Notes: generated from the sequence alone by a model not told the origin. DNA of 64,000 nt from an uncultured Anaerofilum sp. (GCA_944385935.1 CALWZC010000003.1:1-64000); one strand, 5' to 3'. Positions 47,078 through 57,088 are shown, numbered from the stretch's first letter. Program-made: numbers and translations.

Positions 47078-48754
47078 CTATTTCTTTGTTTCCCATTCTG
47101 TGCGAACTTTACGCATTTCCTTTGCAGCAGCAATGGCGGCGGGAGTAATTTGGTCACCAGAAATAATCCTTGCTAATTCTTGCTCTCGCTCTGCTTCATT
47201 CAACGAATGAATTTGGGTATAGGCTCGCCCCTCTTCAAAATTCTTTTGAATGAGTAAATGTTTGTCTGCCAAAGCGGCAATCTGGGCTGTGTGAGTAATA
47301 CACAGTACCTGCCGACCTTTGGAGGTCTGGAACAGTTTTTGTCCAATACGGGCAGCGGCTTTACCAGAAACACCAGTGTCAATTTCGTCATAGATAACGA
47401 CGCCTACATCATCTGCATCAGCCAATGCACTTTTTATCGCCAACATAATACGGGATAACTCACCACCGGATGCAATTTTCGCCAGTGGCTTGGGGTCTTC
47501 CCCCGGATTGGTAGAAATATAAAATTCTAACTGGTCTTGTCCAGAACTAGCCAAAGGGCCTGTTTGATGGTGGGCTACAAAACGAATGCCCGGCATATTT
47601 AAGAAAACAAGAGCTTCTGCAATCTGACGGTTAAAACGCTCAAAAGCATCTAAACGCACTTGCGAAAGCTGTTGTGCCATTTGTTTTGCTTGCAGATATA
47701 GCTGTTGTTTTTTCTGCTCTAATTGTTCCAGTCGAGCATCTGCCGTTTCCATGTTCTCCAATTCTGCACAGATATCTTCTCGATATTGCAAAATTTCTTC
47801 AATGGAAGAGCCATATTTTCGCTTTAGTTTAAACACTAAGTCTAGGCGTTCTTCTATGGAATCTAAGGATTCCTCTTCCTCTGGTTGCTCCATGCGTTGT
47901 GCTAAATCTGCACACAATTCCCTAATATTGTAATAAATTTCATCTGCTCGTTCACTTAGAGCTTCCAAATCTTTTCCAATGTGGGAAATACTTTGTAATG
48001 CTCTACTGGCATCCCCTGCCAAATCTGCGGCACCTTGCTGTTGGTCATCTCCATCCAAAGCATGGTAGGCTTCTGCCAATCGGTTCATAATATTTTGGAA
48101 GTTTGACAATCTATCTCGTTTAGCAACAAGTTCTTCTTCCTCTCCCGGTTGCAAGGCAGCAGAATCAATTTCATCCAACTGGTAGCGTAATAATTCTGTA
48201 CGCTTTTGCTTGTCAGCCAATGCCTGTTTAATGCTATCTGTTTCCCTTTTTACTTGCACCAGTTGGCGATATACAGCATGGTATTCCAATCGCTGTTTTT
48301 CACATCTGGCATACAAATCCAACATAGCCAAATGGCGAGCAGGGTCTGTCAAACTTTGGCTGTCTTGCTGTCCGTGAATATCAATTAAATTTCTAGTAAT
48401 TTCCCGAACAATCTTTCCTGTAGCGGGCATACCGTTAACACGAAATTTACTTTGCCCTTCGCTGGAAATTTCCCGATAGAGAGAAAGCTCATCTCCGGCA
48501 TCCATCCCTGCTTGTTGCAGTTGAAAGCGCACTTTTTTGGGAAGGCAAGAAAATACCGCTTGAATTTTGGCACCACTGGTATGGCTTCGTACAATGTCTT
48601 TGCTGGTACGTTCCCCCAAAATAGCATGGATAGAGTCAATCAAAATAGACTTTCCTGCACCAGTCTCACCGGTAAGCACATTCAAACCAGCACCAAATTC
48701 TACCTGTGCTTTTTCTATAACGGCTACATTTTCAATTTTTAAGCTGCAAAGCAT
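47078..48754 (-). CDS. recN: DNA repair ATPase RecN
   Basis: 558 residues, SMC-like double-strand-break repair protein. Walker A GETGAGKSIL (~31-40), IDIHGQQDSQSL, long coiled-coil middle, signature ASGGELSRIML and Walker B VVIYDEIDTGVSG, and CITHTAQIAALAD near the end. Start ATG 48754 behind GGAG. Follows argR by 38 bases, the conserved order of clostridia. Confidence 0.96.
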   Translation of the reverse strand: MLCSLKIENVAVIEKAQVEFGAGLNVLTGETGAGKSILIDSIHAILGERTSKDIVRSHTSGAKIQAVFSCLPKKVRFQLQQAGMDAGDELSLYREISSEGQSKFRVNGMPATGKIVREITRNLIDIHGQQDSQSLTDPARHLAMLDLYARCEKQRLEYHAVYRQLVQVKRETDSIKQALADKQKRTELLRYQLDEIDSAALQPGEEEELVAKRDRLSNFQNIMNRLAEAYHALDGDDQQQGAADLAGDASRALQSISHIGKDLEALSERADEIYYNIRELCADLAQRMEQPEEEESLDSIEERLDLVFKLKRKYGSSIEEILQYREDICAELENMETADARLEQLEQKKQQLYLQAKQMAQQLSQVRLDAFERFNRQIAEALVFLNMPGIRFVAHHQTGPLASSGQDQLEFYISTNPGEDPKPLAKIASGGELSRIMLAIKSALADADDVGVVIYDEIDTGVSGKAAARIGQKLFQTSKGRQVLCITHTAQIAALADKHLLIQKNFEEGRAYTQIHSLNEAEREQELARIISGDQITPAAIAAAKEMRKVRTEWETKK

Positions 48755-48792
48755 GGGCAATCTCCTTTTTGGGCAAAGCTAAACAATCTCTT

Positions 48793-49254
48793 TTAGTGGT
48801 CTTGTGGGATATATTGCTTTAGTTCATCGCAAATAGTATGTGCTGCTTGTTCACTGCGCATCAAGATTAAAAAAGTGTCATCCCCCGAAAGTGTGCCAAC
48901 TACATCTTGCCATACTCTGGAATCAAACACTTCACAAGCTGCATTTGCCATACCTGTAAAGCATTTTACCAGTACAATGTGACCTGCATAGTCCACATGT
49001 AACACAGACTCCCGGAAAATGGTTTCAAAACGGCTGGAAGTATGAGGACGTTTTCCCATTGTGCCAGCGGTATAGCGGTAGCTTCCATCTCCCGTGGCTG
49101 TTTTTACAAGCTGCAATTCTCGAATATCTCTGGAAACTGTGGCTTGTGTTACTTCAAACCCATTGTTTCGCAATTGACGCATCAGTTCCTCTTGGCGGTC
49201 TATGGGCATCTGTTCAATCAATTCCAAAATTTTTTTATGCCGTGCTCGTTTCAT
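48793..49254 (-). CDS. argR: arginine repressor
   Basis: 153 residues. N-terminal winged helix with GFEVTQATVSRDIREL (recognition helix), C-terminal oligomerisation and arginine-binding domain with GTLSGDDTFLIL. Its ATG overlaps the nadK stop (ATGA). Hexameric regulator of arginine metabolism, in the standard nadK-argR-recN arrangement. Confidence 0.95.
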   Translation of the reverse strand: MKRARHKKILELIEQMPIDRQEELMRQLRNNGFEVTQATVSRDIRELQLVKTATGDGSYRYTAGTMGKRPHTSSRFETIFRESVLHVDYAGHIVLVKCFTGMANAACEVFDSRVWQDVVGTLSGDDTFLILMRSEQAAHTICDELKQYIPQDH

Positions 49255-50117
49255 AGCATTGTCTTCCTTATCAGTTTTTTATCAATAGCCTCAAATTGGT
49301 CTGTGGGGCTAAATTGCACCAAAATTACCGTATTTGAAGAGCAAAAGACTTCTACTTCACTTTGGGGCTGGATTTCCATGGCAGGGTGGTTTCCATCTGC
49401 TGATACATAAATAGGCTCCTCGCTTTGCGATTCCATACAAATACGAAGCCTCCGATTTACCGAAAAAACCATCGGTGGATTTTGCACCCCATGTGCGCAA
49501 ATAGGAGTGAGCAGAATCCCTTGCAAAGCAGCATCCACCACTGCCCCACCAGCCGATAAAGAATAGGCTGTGGACCCTGTAGGGGTAGCAATGACAACCC
49601 CATCTCCCCGGTACCTGCTGAGAGAAATACCATCACAAAATACTTGCAATCCAATGGTTTGTGTTTGTATTCCTTTGAACAGCACAATATCATTGAGTGC
49701 GGTTAATGTATCAACAACTTGCCCTTGATTGGTAATTTTGGCTTCCAGCAACATTCTGCTGTCAGAAATAAATTCTCCCTTTGCCAACAGAGAAAGTTTC
49801 TCCTGCATTTCACAGGGTTCGCAGGTAGCCAAAAATCCCAGTCTGCCTAGGTTAATGCCCAAAAGAGGTTTTCTTGCAGGCTGAATTTCCCGGGCAATTC
49901 GCAGCAATGTACCATCACCACCAATGGTAACGATGGCATCGCTTTCCTCAATGGCTTGCTGATGGGAGCGTATTTCCTGAGATGAAATTTCAAGCTGTAC
50001 GCCATCTTCCTCTCGAAAGAGTACTTGTGCACCTTGTTGGCGGAGAATTTCTGCTGCCTGTGTTGCAATTTCCTTTGCTTGGGGCTTTCTCAAATTTGGA
50101 ACAATAAAAATCTTCAT
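49251..50117 (-). CDS. nadK: NAD kinase
   Basis: 288 residues. ATP/polyphosphate-dependent phosphorylation of NAD to NADP. GGDGTLLR (~70), NLGRLGFLA, the ALNDIVL segment and the GDGVVIATPTGSTAYSLSAGG loop are all visible. ATG behind GAGGAG. Lies between tlyA and argR; overlapping stop-start with argR. Confidence 0.96.
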   Translation of the reverse strand: MKIFIVPNLRKPQAKEIATQAAEILRQQGAQVLFREEDGVQLEISSQEIRSHQQAIEESDAIVTIGGDGTLLRIAREIQPARKPLLGINLGRLGFLATCEPCEMQEKLSLLAKGEFISDSRMLLEAKITNQGQVVDTLTALNDIVLFKGIQTQTIGLQVFCDGISLSRYRGDGVVIATPTGSTAYSLSAGGAVVDAALQGILLTPICAHGVQNPPMVFSVNRRLRICMESQSEEPIYVSADGNHPAMEIQPQSEVEVFCSSNTVILVQFSPTDQFEAIDKKLIRKTML

Positions 50118-50176
50118 TGCCTTTTACTCCTCAAGGTTCGGGACTTGTAAAAAAACAGCTTTGCTACATCTCAAAC

Positions 50177-50980
50177 CTATTTATCCAATGCACTGTGTGC
50201 TTGCTGAACTACCTCTTTGATTTTCTCATCCGAAAAAGCCACTGGAGCATCACTTTTGCAAACCTGCATTAAAAATTCAATGTTTCCTTCTGGCCCTTTT
50301 ACTGGGGAATAATCCAGACCTACCGCAGAAAATCCATTTTGGAGAGCATATTCTCTCGCCTGACAAATCACCTCAAAATGTGTGTCCGGTTCTCGAACAA
50401 CGCCTTTTTTCCCCACTTTTTCCTTTCCTGCTTCAAACTGTGGCTTTACCAGACAAATTCCCTGAGCATTTTCTACCGAAATGGCATTTGCAACAGGAAA
50501 GATATGCTTGAGAGAGATAAAAGAAACATCAACACTAAAAAATTCCACTGGCTCTTTTAGCATATCCATTGTTACATGGCGGATATTGGTACGTTCTAGG
50601 TTGACAACTCTTTCATCACAGCGCAACTTCCATGCAAGCTGCCCATAGCCTACATCAACGGCATATACTTTTACTGCCCCATTTTGCAGCATACAATCGG
50701 TAAAACCGCCCGTAGAGGCTCCGATATCCATGCAGACCTTTCCAGCGGGAGAAATGGGAAAAACCTGCATAGCTTTTTCCAGCTTTAGTCCCCCTCTGCT
50801 CACATAACCAATGTCATGGCCTCGCACTTCCACAGAGGAAGTGTCTGCAATGGTAGTTCCGGCTTTATCCACCTTTTCCCCATCCACATATACAATTCCT
50901 GCCATAATCAGAGCTTTGGCTCGCTCGCGGCTTTGTGCCAAACCTTGCTGGCAAAGATACTGGTCTAATCGAATCTTCAC
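50177..50980 (-). CDS. tlyA: TlyA-family rRNA methyltransferase with S4 domain
   Basis: 267 residues from GTG 50980 behind AAAGGAA, three bases after the dxs stop. S4 RNA-binding domain at residues 1-60 (RLDQYLCQQGLAQSRERAKA), FtsJ-like methyltransferase after it (CMDIGASTGGFTDCML, VYAVDVGYGQL, FSVDVSFISL). Predicted 2'-O-methylation of rRNA. Confidence 0.93.
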   Translation of the reverse strand: MKIRLDQYLCQQGLAQSRERAKALIMAGIVYVDGEKVDKAGTTIADTSSVEVRGHDIGYVSRGGLKLEKAMQVFPISPAGKVCMDIGASTGGFTDCMLQNGAVKVYAVDVGYGQLAWKLRCDERVVNLERTNIRHVTMDMLKEPVEFFSVDVSFISLKHIFPVANAISVENAQGICLVKPQFEAGKEKVGKKGVVREPDTHFEVICQAREYALQNGFSAVGLDYSPVKGPEGNIEFLMQVCKSDAPVAFSDEKIKEVVQQAHSALDK

Positions 50981-50983
50981 TGT

Positions 50984-52882
50984 TTATTCCTTTCCGGTTT
51001 GTTGGATATTGTAAGAATTTCCACATCTTTGCAAAACCATATTTGACAAACTTTCCCCATCCAATCCAAGCACCTTTTTAATTTCTTCCACTGAGCCATG
51101 GGGAATACCCACATTTGGAACCGACACGCCTACCCATTCTCCACGCCATCCATTGGTATACAATGCCATTGCTGTGTGTTCGCCAATGCCACCATTTTGA
51201 ATACATTCCTCTGCAAACAGAATGGTATTGTAAGTGCGTAGAGATTCTAAAAATGCAGTGGGCAAAGGATGAATTTGGAGCAATTTTATCACATCCACAG
51301 CAATTCCTTTTTGTGTCAGTAATGAGGCTGCATGCAAAATATTTTCTACTTCACTTCCATAGCTCACCAAAGCAACGTGTGCATTGGGAGCTTGCTGTAC
51401 AATATCAAAGGTGTTTCCTGTACAGGGCAGTTGTGCCAATGATTGTGCTTCCACTCCACGAGGATAGCGAATGGCTCGGGGGCCATGACCCTCTGTAACA
51501 AGTTTTTCTAACCAATATTCCAGCTCGGAGAAGTTACTAGGAGATACAACACGCATTCCCTGCATTTGGCTAAAATAAGCAGGGTCGTAAATGCCTTGAT
51601 GAGTTTCTCCATCACCGGGAACCAATCCAGCACGGTCAACTGCAAAGACAACATCCAAATTTTGCAGTACCACATCATGAATGATTTGGTCATAAGAACG
51701 CTGCAAAAATGTGGAATAAATGGAAACTACTGGGAGCATTTTTTTTTGTTTTATCCCTGCGGCAAAGGTCACTGCATGTTGCTCTGCCATTCCTACATCA
51801 AAAAAGCGTTCAGGATAATTCCGATAGAAGAATTGCAGGCCCGTTCCATATTTCATTGCAGCAGTAATGGCGCAAATATTTGGATATTTATTTCCTAGCT
51901 CCACCAATTTTGTTCCAAAGATGGTAGAAAAAGAGCCATCTGGAGAAACATCGGGGTCTGGTACACTGTGAACATCAAAAGCAGAAACCCCATGGAAAGC
52001 ACCGGGGTTTTGCTCGGCAGGTTTAAATCCTTTGCCCTTTTGTGTAACCACATGAATAAAAAGCGGTGCTGTTTGATTTTGCAAGTTGACAAACAAGTCT
52101 TCTAGGGCCAGCACATCATGACCATCCAACGGCCCCACATATTGAAATCCCATATTTTCAAACACGGTGGAATTATAAATGGCACGGCGCAGTAGTTTTT
52201 TTCCGTGTTGGATTCCACTTACCATAGAATTTCCAATCACAGGAATTTTGTGTAAAGCACTCTCCACTTCTGCCTTTGCTTTGGAATACTGGGGGTCAGT
52301 TCTCAATTTTGTGAGATAATTTGCCACAGAGCCCACATTTTTGGAAATAGACATTTTGTTATCATTGAGAATCACGACCAAATTGCCAAGTTGCTGGATG
52401 TTATTCATACCTTCGTAGACCATTCCACCGGTAAAGGCACCATCCCCAATAATAGCAATTACTTTTCCTTTTTCTTGCCTCAGCTTTTTGGCCTGTGCTA
52501 AACCAATGGCAGCAGAAAGAGCTGTTGTTCCATGACCAGCGATAAAACAGTCATGAAAACTTTCGTTGGGGTTTGGGAATCCTGAAATTCCATCCATCTT
52601 TCGCAAACGGTCAAAGCCTGCTTTTCTTCCAGTCAACAATTTATGGGTGTAGCATTGGTGCCCTACATCAAAAACAAACTTGTCTATGGGAGAAGAATAT
52701 GCCCTGTGTAGAGCAACGGTCAATTCGATGGTGCCAAGGTTAGAGGATAAATGGCCTCCTGTTTGAGATACCTTCTCAATCAAAAATTCCCGAATTTCCT
52801 GGCACAAGGCTGGCATTTGCTGAGAAGAAAGTTCCTTTAAATCCTGAGGATTTGAAATTTTGGATAAGAGTGGAAATGCCAT
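50984..52882 (-). CDS. dxs: 1-deoxy-D-xylulose-5-phosphate synthase
   Basis: 632 residues, entry enzyme of the MEP isoprenoid pathway, thiamine diphosphate-dependent. DVGHQCYTHKLLTGR, GDGAFTGGMVYEGMNN (TPP motif), GMAEQHAVTFAAG, AVDRAGLVPGDGETHQG and RYPRGVE are present. ATG behind AGGAGG. A nine-base A run near 51740 is in frame, evidence of good base calling. Next to ispA, an expected partnership. Confidence 0.97.
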   Translation of the reverse strand: MAFPLLSKISNPQDLKELSSQQMPALCQEIREFLIEKVSQTGGHLSSNLGTIELTVALHRAYSSPIDKFVFDVGHQCYTHKLLTGRKAGFDRLRKMDGISGFPNPNESFHDCFIAGHGTTALSAAIGLAQAKKLRQEKGKVIAIIGDGAFTGGMVYEGMNNIQQLGNLVVILNDNKMSISKNVGSVANYLTKLRTDPQYSKAKAEVESALHKIPVIGNSMVSGIQHGKKLLRRAIYNSTVFENMGFQYVGPLDGHDVLALEDLFVNLQNQTAPLFIHVVTQKGKGFKPAEQNPGAFHGVSAFDVHSVPDPDVSPDGSFSTIFGTKLVELGNKYPNICAITAAMKYGTGLQFFYRNYPERFFDVGMAEQHAVTFAAGIKQKKMLPVVSIYSTFLQRSYDQIIHDVVLQNLDVVFAVDRAGLVPGDGETHQGIYDPAYFSQMQGMRVVSPSNFSELEYWLEKLVTEGHGPRAIRYPRGVEAQSLAQLPCTGNTFDIVQQAPNAHVALVSYGSEVENILHAASLLTQKGIAVDVIKLLQIHPLPTAFLESLRTYNTILFAEECIQNGGIGEHTAMALYTNGWRGEWVGVSVPNVGIPHGSVEEIKKVLGLDGESLSNMVLQRCGNSYNIQQTGKE

Positions 52883-52903
52883 CAGACATGCCTCCTGTCA
52901 GCT

Positions 52904-53374
52904 TTAAAATAAAGGAATTACAAAACCCACCACAATTCCAAGCAGTGCCCCAGAGAGCACTTCAATGGGTGTGTGGCCTAACATTTCTTTTAATTCCTTT
53001 GTTTGTTTGGCATTGGGAAAAAGTTGTTTATTTTCATCCATCCAGTCAAAAAGCAACTGGTTTAGTACTTTTGCTTGCTCGCCGGCTGCCCTGCGCACTC
53101 CCATTGCATCATACATTACAATGGCAGCCAAAACAAATGCAAGGGCAAACATGGGAGAGCGTGTTCCTACTTCTCTGCCTGTGGCAACCAAGGCAGAGCA
53201 AACCAAAGCAGAATGGGAGCTAGGCATACCTCCCGCCCCCCAAAGGCGTTCTGCTTTAAATTCCTTCATCAAAATAAAATTGATGATTGTTTTGGATACT
53301 TGTGCCAATAACCATGCAGTAAAACAAATGGTCAAGATTGGGTTTTGTTCTAACAAAAACGAGTAAAAGTTCAC
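52904..53374 (-). CDS. divergent PAP2-family membrane protein (YuiD-like)
   Basis: 156 residues from GTG 53374, behind AAGGAGAGAAAAGG. Four to five membrane segments. GGMPSSHSALV is the phosphatase His motif of the divergent PAP2 family; AFVLAAIVMYDAMGVRRAAGEQA and GHTPIEVLSGALLG complete it. Possibly phospholipid or isoprenoid diphosphate phosphatase. Between ispA and dxs, which supports isoprenoid carrier handling. Confidence 0.9.
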   Translation of the reverse strand: MNFYSFLLEQNPILTICFTAWLLAQVSKTIINFILMKEFKAERLWGAGGMPSSHSALVCSALVATGREVGTRSPMFALAFVLAAIVMYDAMGVRRAAGEQAKVLNQLLFDWMDENKQLFPNAKQTKELKEMLGHTPIEVLSGALLGIVVGFVIPLF

Positions 53375-53393
53375 AACCTTTTCTCTCCTTTTC

Positions 53394-54275
53394 TCAGTTG
53401 TTACGAACCAAAAGCCGCACAGCAAATTCCTCCAAAAAGGCGGATTTTTCGCCAAATTCAGTGCGCAGCAGATGACACGCTCTTTGGTTGATTGCCTGTG
53501 CATGTTCCAATGCGCCATTTGTACCATACAAGGTAACAAAGGTTGTTTTGTTGTTTTCTTGGTCACTTCCCACTGGCTTGCCCAGTTGGTCTGTAGTGGC
53601 TACAACATCCAGTACATCGTCTACAATCTGAAATACAAGACCAATATCATAGGCATATTGACGCAACATATCCGCTGTTGAGCTGCTGCACTGGGCAGCA
53701 ATGCCTCCCAACTGTACAGCACCATTGATAAGCGCACCTGTTTTGTTTCGGTGTACCTGCATCAATTGGCCAGCAGAAGCAGGCACTGCTTCATGATACA
53801 AGTCCAGCTCTTGCCCCAGAATCATACCTTTGGCACCGGCTGCCGCCGAAAGTTCTTGAATTGCCTCCACCCTTTGTTGGTGTGAGGTTGGAGCGTTGGC
53901 CAATACCTGAAAAGCGGTTGTCAGCAAAGCATCCCCCGCCAGCATAGCAGTAGACTCGGAAAATGCTTTATGGCAAGAGGGCTTTCCACGGCGAAAGTCA
54001 TCATCATCCATACAAGGCAGGTCATCATGAATCAGGGAATAACAGTGCACCATTTCTATGGCTGCCGCAAACCATGCTGCCGCTTGCATATCACCATTTA
54101 ATAAATCACAAGCCGCCATTGTTAAAACAGCTCTCACTCGTTTTCCACCGCCCAACAGGCTATACCGAGCCGCTTTGCATACCTGACTACTTTCTGGTAG
54201 GTACTCATCACACACTTGTTGCAAAACATCTTCTGCTTGTTTCAAATAGCTATGATATGTTTCTTGATAATTCAT
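53394..54275 (-). CDS. ispA: polyprenyl synthetase (farnesyl diphosphate synthase type)
   Basis: 293 residues. First aspartate-rich motif DDLPCMDDDDFRRG (~84-97) and second DDVLDV, plus GGGKRVRAVLTMA, as in IspA enzymes that condense IPP with DMAPP/GPP. ATG directly follows the xseB stop. Upstream of the PAP2-like gene and dxs. Confidence 0.95.
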   Translation of the reverse strand: MNYQETYHSYLKQAEDVLQQVCDEYLPESSQVCKAARYSLLGGGKRVRAVLTMAACDLLNGDMQAAAWFAAAIEMVHCYSLIHDDLPCMDDDDFRRGKPSCHKAFSESTAMLAGDALLTTAFQVLANAPTSHQQRVEAIQELSAAAGAKGMILGQELDLYHEAVPASAGQLMQVHRNKTGALINGAVQLGGIAAQCSSSTADMLRQYAYDIGLVFQIVDDVLDVVATTDQLGKPVGSDQENNKTTFVTLYGTNGALEHAQAINQRACHLLRTEFGEKSAFLEEFAVRLLVRNN

Positions 54276-54503
54276 TCACAGCACCTCCTCATCTGGTAAT
54301 AGATTCTGTTGCTGAACCTTTTGTTGAATTTGTTCGATTTCCAGCTTTGCATTGTTCAATTTTTCACTGCAAATTTCCATAATAGAGGCAGCTTGAGCAT
54401 AAAGCTTGATGGTTTCTTCCAAAGGAGTGGACTGGTCGCCAATGCGAGCTAGAATCTGCTCCAACTGCGCCATTGCTTCCTCATAATTTTTTGGCTTTTT
54501 CAT
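54276..54503 (-). CDS. xseB: exodeoxyribonuclease VII small subunit
   Basis: 75 residues from ATG 54503 (MKKPKNYEEAMAQLEQIL, the standard XseB opening), overlapping the xseA stop as ATGA. Three-helix protein; LEETIKLYAQAASIMEICSE is the family core. Confidence 0.95.
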   Translation of the reverse strand: MKKPKNYEEAMAQLEQILARIGDQSTPLEETIKLYAQAASIMEICSEKLNNAKLEIEQIQQKVQQQNLLPDEEVL

Positions 54504-55720
54504 TTTGGTTCCCCCTCTACTTTGGAAATAGACTTTACAACACATTCTAGCTGTTCATCAAAACGCTGCACAAACACCTTGCTGTTTATCTCAATTGTAT
54601 CTTTGGTGCCCAAAATCTCTCCTGTTTCCGAACGCACAATAGAATACCCTCTTGCTAGCACTTGATAGGGGTTCAAACTAGCACATAGACTGGCCGCCCC
54701 TTGAAGTCGCTTGTGCTCTATGGTGTACTTTTGTTGTACACGTTCTGTCAACATATCTCGGTATTGGTTTAGCATTTTCTGGCGAAGCTCTAGCTGTTTT
54801 TCCCCATCATAGGACAGAAATGCTTGCTGTTGCTTTTTGTAGGCAGAAAACCAACTGTTCCACTTTTGGTCTATTGTGGAGGAAAAACGCTTTTGCAGCA
54901 ACTGCAACTTTTGCAACATCTGTACTTTATTTGGAGTGCACAACTCGGCGGCTGCTGAAGGGGTGGGTGCTCGCATATCTGCCACAAAATCCAAAATACA
55001 GGTGTCAATCTCGTGACCAATGGCAGAAATCAAGGGCGTTTTACAAGCGTATGCTGCTCGTGCAATCTGCTCGTCATTAAAAACCCACAAATCTTCCTTA
55101 CTGCCGCCACCCCTTGCTACTATAATTACATCTGCTCTGCCATCTGCATCCAACATGGCAATGCCACGGGGAACTTCTGCCGCAGCCAAGGAACCTTGTA
55201 CAGTGGCATCCGCCAACAAGACCTTTGCCAAAGGCCAACGCCGCTGCAAGACATTACAAATATCCTGTAATGCGGCACCAGTGGCAGAGGTAACTACACC
55301 AATGCAATGTGGTTCTGTGGGAATAGCCTTTTTATGGGCGGAGTCAAACAGCCCTTCTTGCTGCAACTTGTATTTCAGTTGGTCTAATGCCAACTGCATG
55401 GCACCTACTCCGTCGGGTATCATCTCTTCTACATACAGTTGAAAGGCACCATCCCTCTCGAACAAAGAAACTCTACCCCTTAGAATCACTTTCATGCCAT
55501 TTTCTGGGGTAAAAGGGACACGCTGGGCATCACGGCTAAACATTACCGCCCGTACACTACATTGACCATCTCGCAAAGAAAAATAGTAATGGCCTGTTTT
55601 AAGATGATGGACAAACCCGGCAATTTCCCCCCGAACAGCAAGACCATCTAAAACGGAATCACTCTCCAAAAGGGTTTTTACATACCGATTTAAGGCACTG
55701 ACACTGATGATTTCTGCCAT
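54500..55720 (-). CDS. xseA: exodeoxyribonuclease VII large subunit
   Basis: 406 residues from ATG 55720 behind AGGAGG. N-terminal OB fold (VSALNRYVKTLLESD, GHYYFSLRD), catalytic part with IGVVTSATGAALQDI, ARGGGSKEDLWVFNDE, ISAIGHEIDTCILDFVAD and RAPTPSAAAEL, then the coiled-coil end that binds XseB. Single-strand DNA exonuclease in repair. Begins 31 bases inside the upstream TsaD-like gene. Confidence 0.95.
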   Translation of the reverse strand: MAEIISVSALNRYVKTLLESDSVLDGLAVRGEIAGFVHHLKTGHYYFSLRDGQCSVRAVMFSRDAQRVPFTPENGMKVILRGRVSLFERDGAFQLYVEEMIPDGVGAMQLALDQLKYKLQQEGLFDSAHKKAIPTEPHCIGVVTSATGAALQDICNVLQRRWPLAKVLLADATVQGSLAAAEVPRGIAMLDADGRADVIIVARGGGSKEDLWVFNDEQIARAAYACKTPLISAIGHEIDTCILDFVADMRAPTPSAAAELCTPNKVQMLQKLQLLQKRFSSTIDQKWNSWFSAYKKQQQAFLSYDGEKQLELRQKMLNQYRDMLTERVQQKYTIEHKRLQGAASLCASLNPYQVLARGYSIVRSETGEILGTKDTIEINSKVFVQRFDEQLECVVKSISKVEGEPK

Positions 55721-56649
55721 GATGTTGCCTCCTGTCCTGCAATCCATGCAACACCAATGGCGTTGTCACTGGAAAATTTTCCATCTACAAAGAATACCTC
55801 TGGCAGTTTGCGCTGAACCTGTTCTCGAATGATATTGCTGCTCATTACACCACCTGCACACACTACAGGCAATCCCGGATATTTTTCGTGGGCAGATGCT
55901 ATCATTTTTAAAACGATTTCTCCAATAGCAAGCAAGCAAAACTTACAAATATAGGCAGGGCTTTTGCCCTCTGTCTGCAATTTCTTACATTGGTTTTCCA
56001 ACCCCGAAAGGCTGCAATTTGTACCTTTTACAGAAACTTTCGGCTTTGCGACTTTTTCTGTGCACTCTGCCGCCAAAGCAGATACCTGTGCACCTGCTGG
56101 AAACTCCATCCCCAAAGCCACACCCACTCTGTCTACAGCCTGTCCAGCATACAAATCGCTGCTTGTGCCCACTGTTTCCAAAACTTGCAATCCTTCACAA
56201 AGAAGCAGGTCTGTAGTACCACCCGAAATATGGAACACCAAAACTGGCTGTTGCAATAGTTTGGGCTCTTTTGTGGCATACAATGCCGCCGCAATGTGAC
56301 CTTGTTGGTGTGTGGTATAAATTAAGGGCAATTGACGAGGCAAGCAAAAGGCCTGTGCCGCAGATACACCTGCCAAGAAACAGGGCATGTAAGAACCATC
56401 TACCGGACGTGGTTTTTCCGAAACTCCCACCGCAGCAATTTGAGTCAAGTCTACCTTTTCAGCCAACTGTCGCAATAATTGCGGCAGAGCAACTGTGTGG
56501 TGAAACAAAGCGTCGCTTTGCCTTAAACCTAGTTGCCCTTGTTTTACAGGGAGAAATTTTTTTATATCGCAAACAACCTCTTTAGCATCGCTGTCATAAA
56601 CAGCCAAAGAGGTTGCGTAATTGCTTGTGTCAATTCCCAGTGTAAGCAT
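55690..56649 (-). CDS. TsaD/Kae1 paralogue (M22 ASKHA protein)
   Basis: 319 residues. ASKHA nucleotide-binding fold: GIDTSNYATSLAV, metal-site-like THQQGHIAAAL (HxxGH), HISGGTTDLLL and CAGGVMSSNIIRE. The true TsaD has EHIEGH and is normally elsewhere; this shorter paralogue between nusB and xseA is characteristic of clostridia and has no assigned role that I know. Start ATG 56649 has a weak ribosome site, four bases after the nusB stop, so coupled translation is likely. Confidence 0.8.
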   Translation of the reverse strand: MLTLGIDTSNYATSLAVYDSDAKEVVCDIKKFLPVKQGQLGLRQSDALFHHTVALPQLLRQLAEKVDLTQIAAVGVSEKPRPVDGSYMPCFLAGVSAAQAFCLPRQLPLIYTTHQQGHIAAALYATKEPKLLQQPVLVFHISGGTTDLLLCEGLQVLETVGTSSDLYAGQAVDRVGVALGMEFPAGAQVSALAAECTEKVAKPKVSVKGTNCSLSGLENQCKKLQTEGKSPAYICKFCLLAIGEIVLKMIASAHEKYPGLPVVCAGGVMSSNIIREQVQRKLPEVFFVDGKFSSDNAIGVAWIAGQEATSWQKSSVSVP

Positions 56650-56653
56650 AGTT

Positions 56654-57088
56654 TTAGTTCTCTGGGGTTTCTGCACTTTCCATGGAAGTGTCTATCCCCT
56701 TCTCCCGCACAATAACTCCCAAGATACCATTTACAAATTGGTAATCATCCTCGCCGCCAAATCGTTTGGTCAGTTCTACAGCCTCATTGATTACAATGCT
56801 GGGACTGCTTTCGGGCACATAGAGAAGCTCGCTAAGTGCCAAACGTAGGCAAGTTAGGGAAACACGGGGAAGCCGAGCCATAGTCCAGCCTTTCAGATGC
56901 TGCTCAATCAACTGGTCAATTTCCTGAGAATGGTCAAAATAGCCACAGATGATTTTTTCGCCAAACTCATCTACGGGTTTCTCGTTCTCTTCTCTGCCCT
57001 CAGCAATTACTTGGGCAATGTCCATTCCTCCAAAAGTGGCGGAAAAAGCGGCATAAAATGCGTTCTCTCGTGCGGTTCTTCTTTTCAT
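56654..57088 (-). CDS. nusB: transcription antitermination factor NusB
   Basis: 144 residues from ATG 57088 (MKRRTARENAFYAAF) behind GAGAGG. All-helical RNA-binding protein; LPRVSLTCLRLALSELLY and the SPSIVINEAVELTKRFGGED YQFVNGILG end are diagnostic. Acts with NusE on rRNA boxA. A complete intrinsic terminator lies 13 bases upstream of its start. Confidence 0.94.
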   Translation of the reverse strand: MKRRTARENAFYAAFSATFGGMDIAQVIAEGREENEKPVDEFGEKIICGYFDHSQEIDQLIEQHLKGWTMARLPRVSLTCLRLALSELLYVPESSPSIVINEAVELTKRFGGEDDYQFVNGILGVIVREKGIDTSMESAETPEN

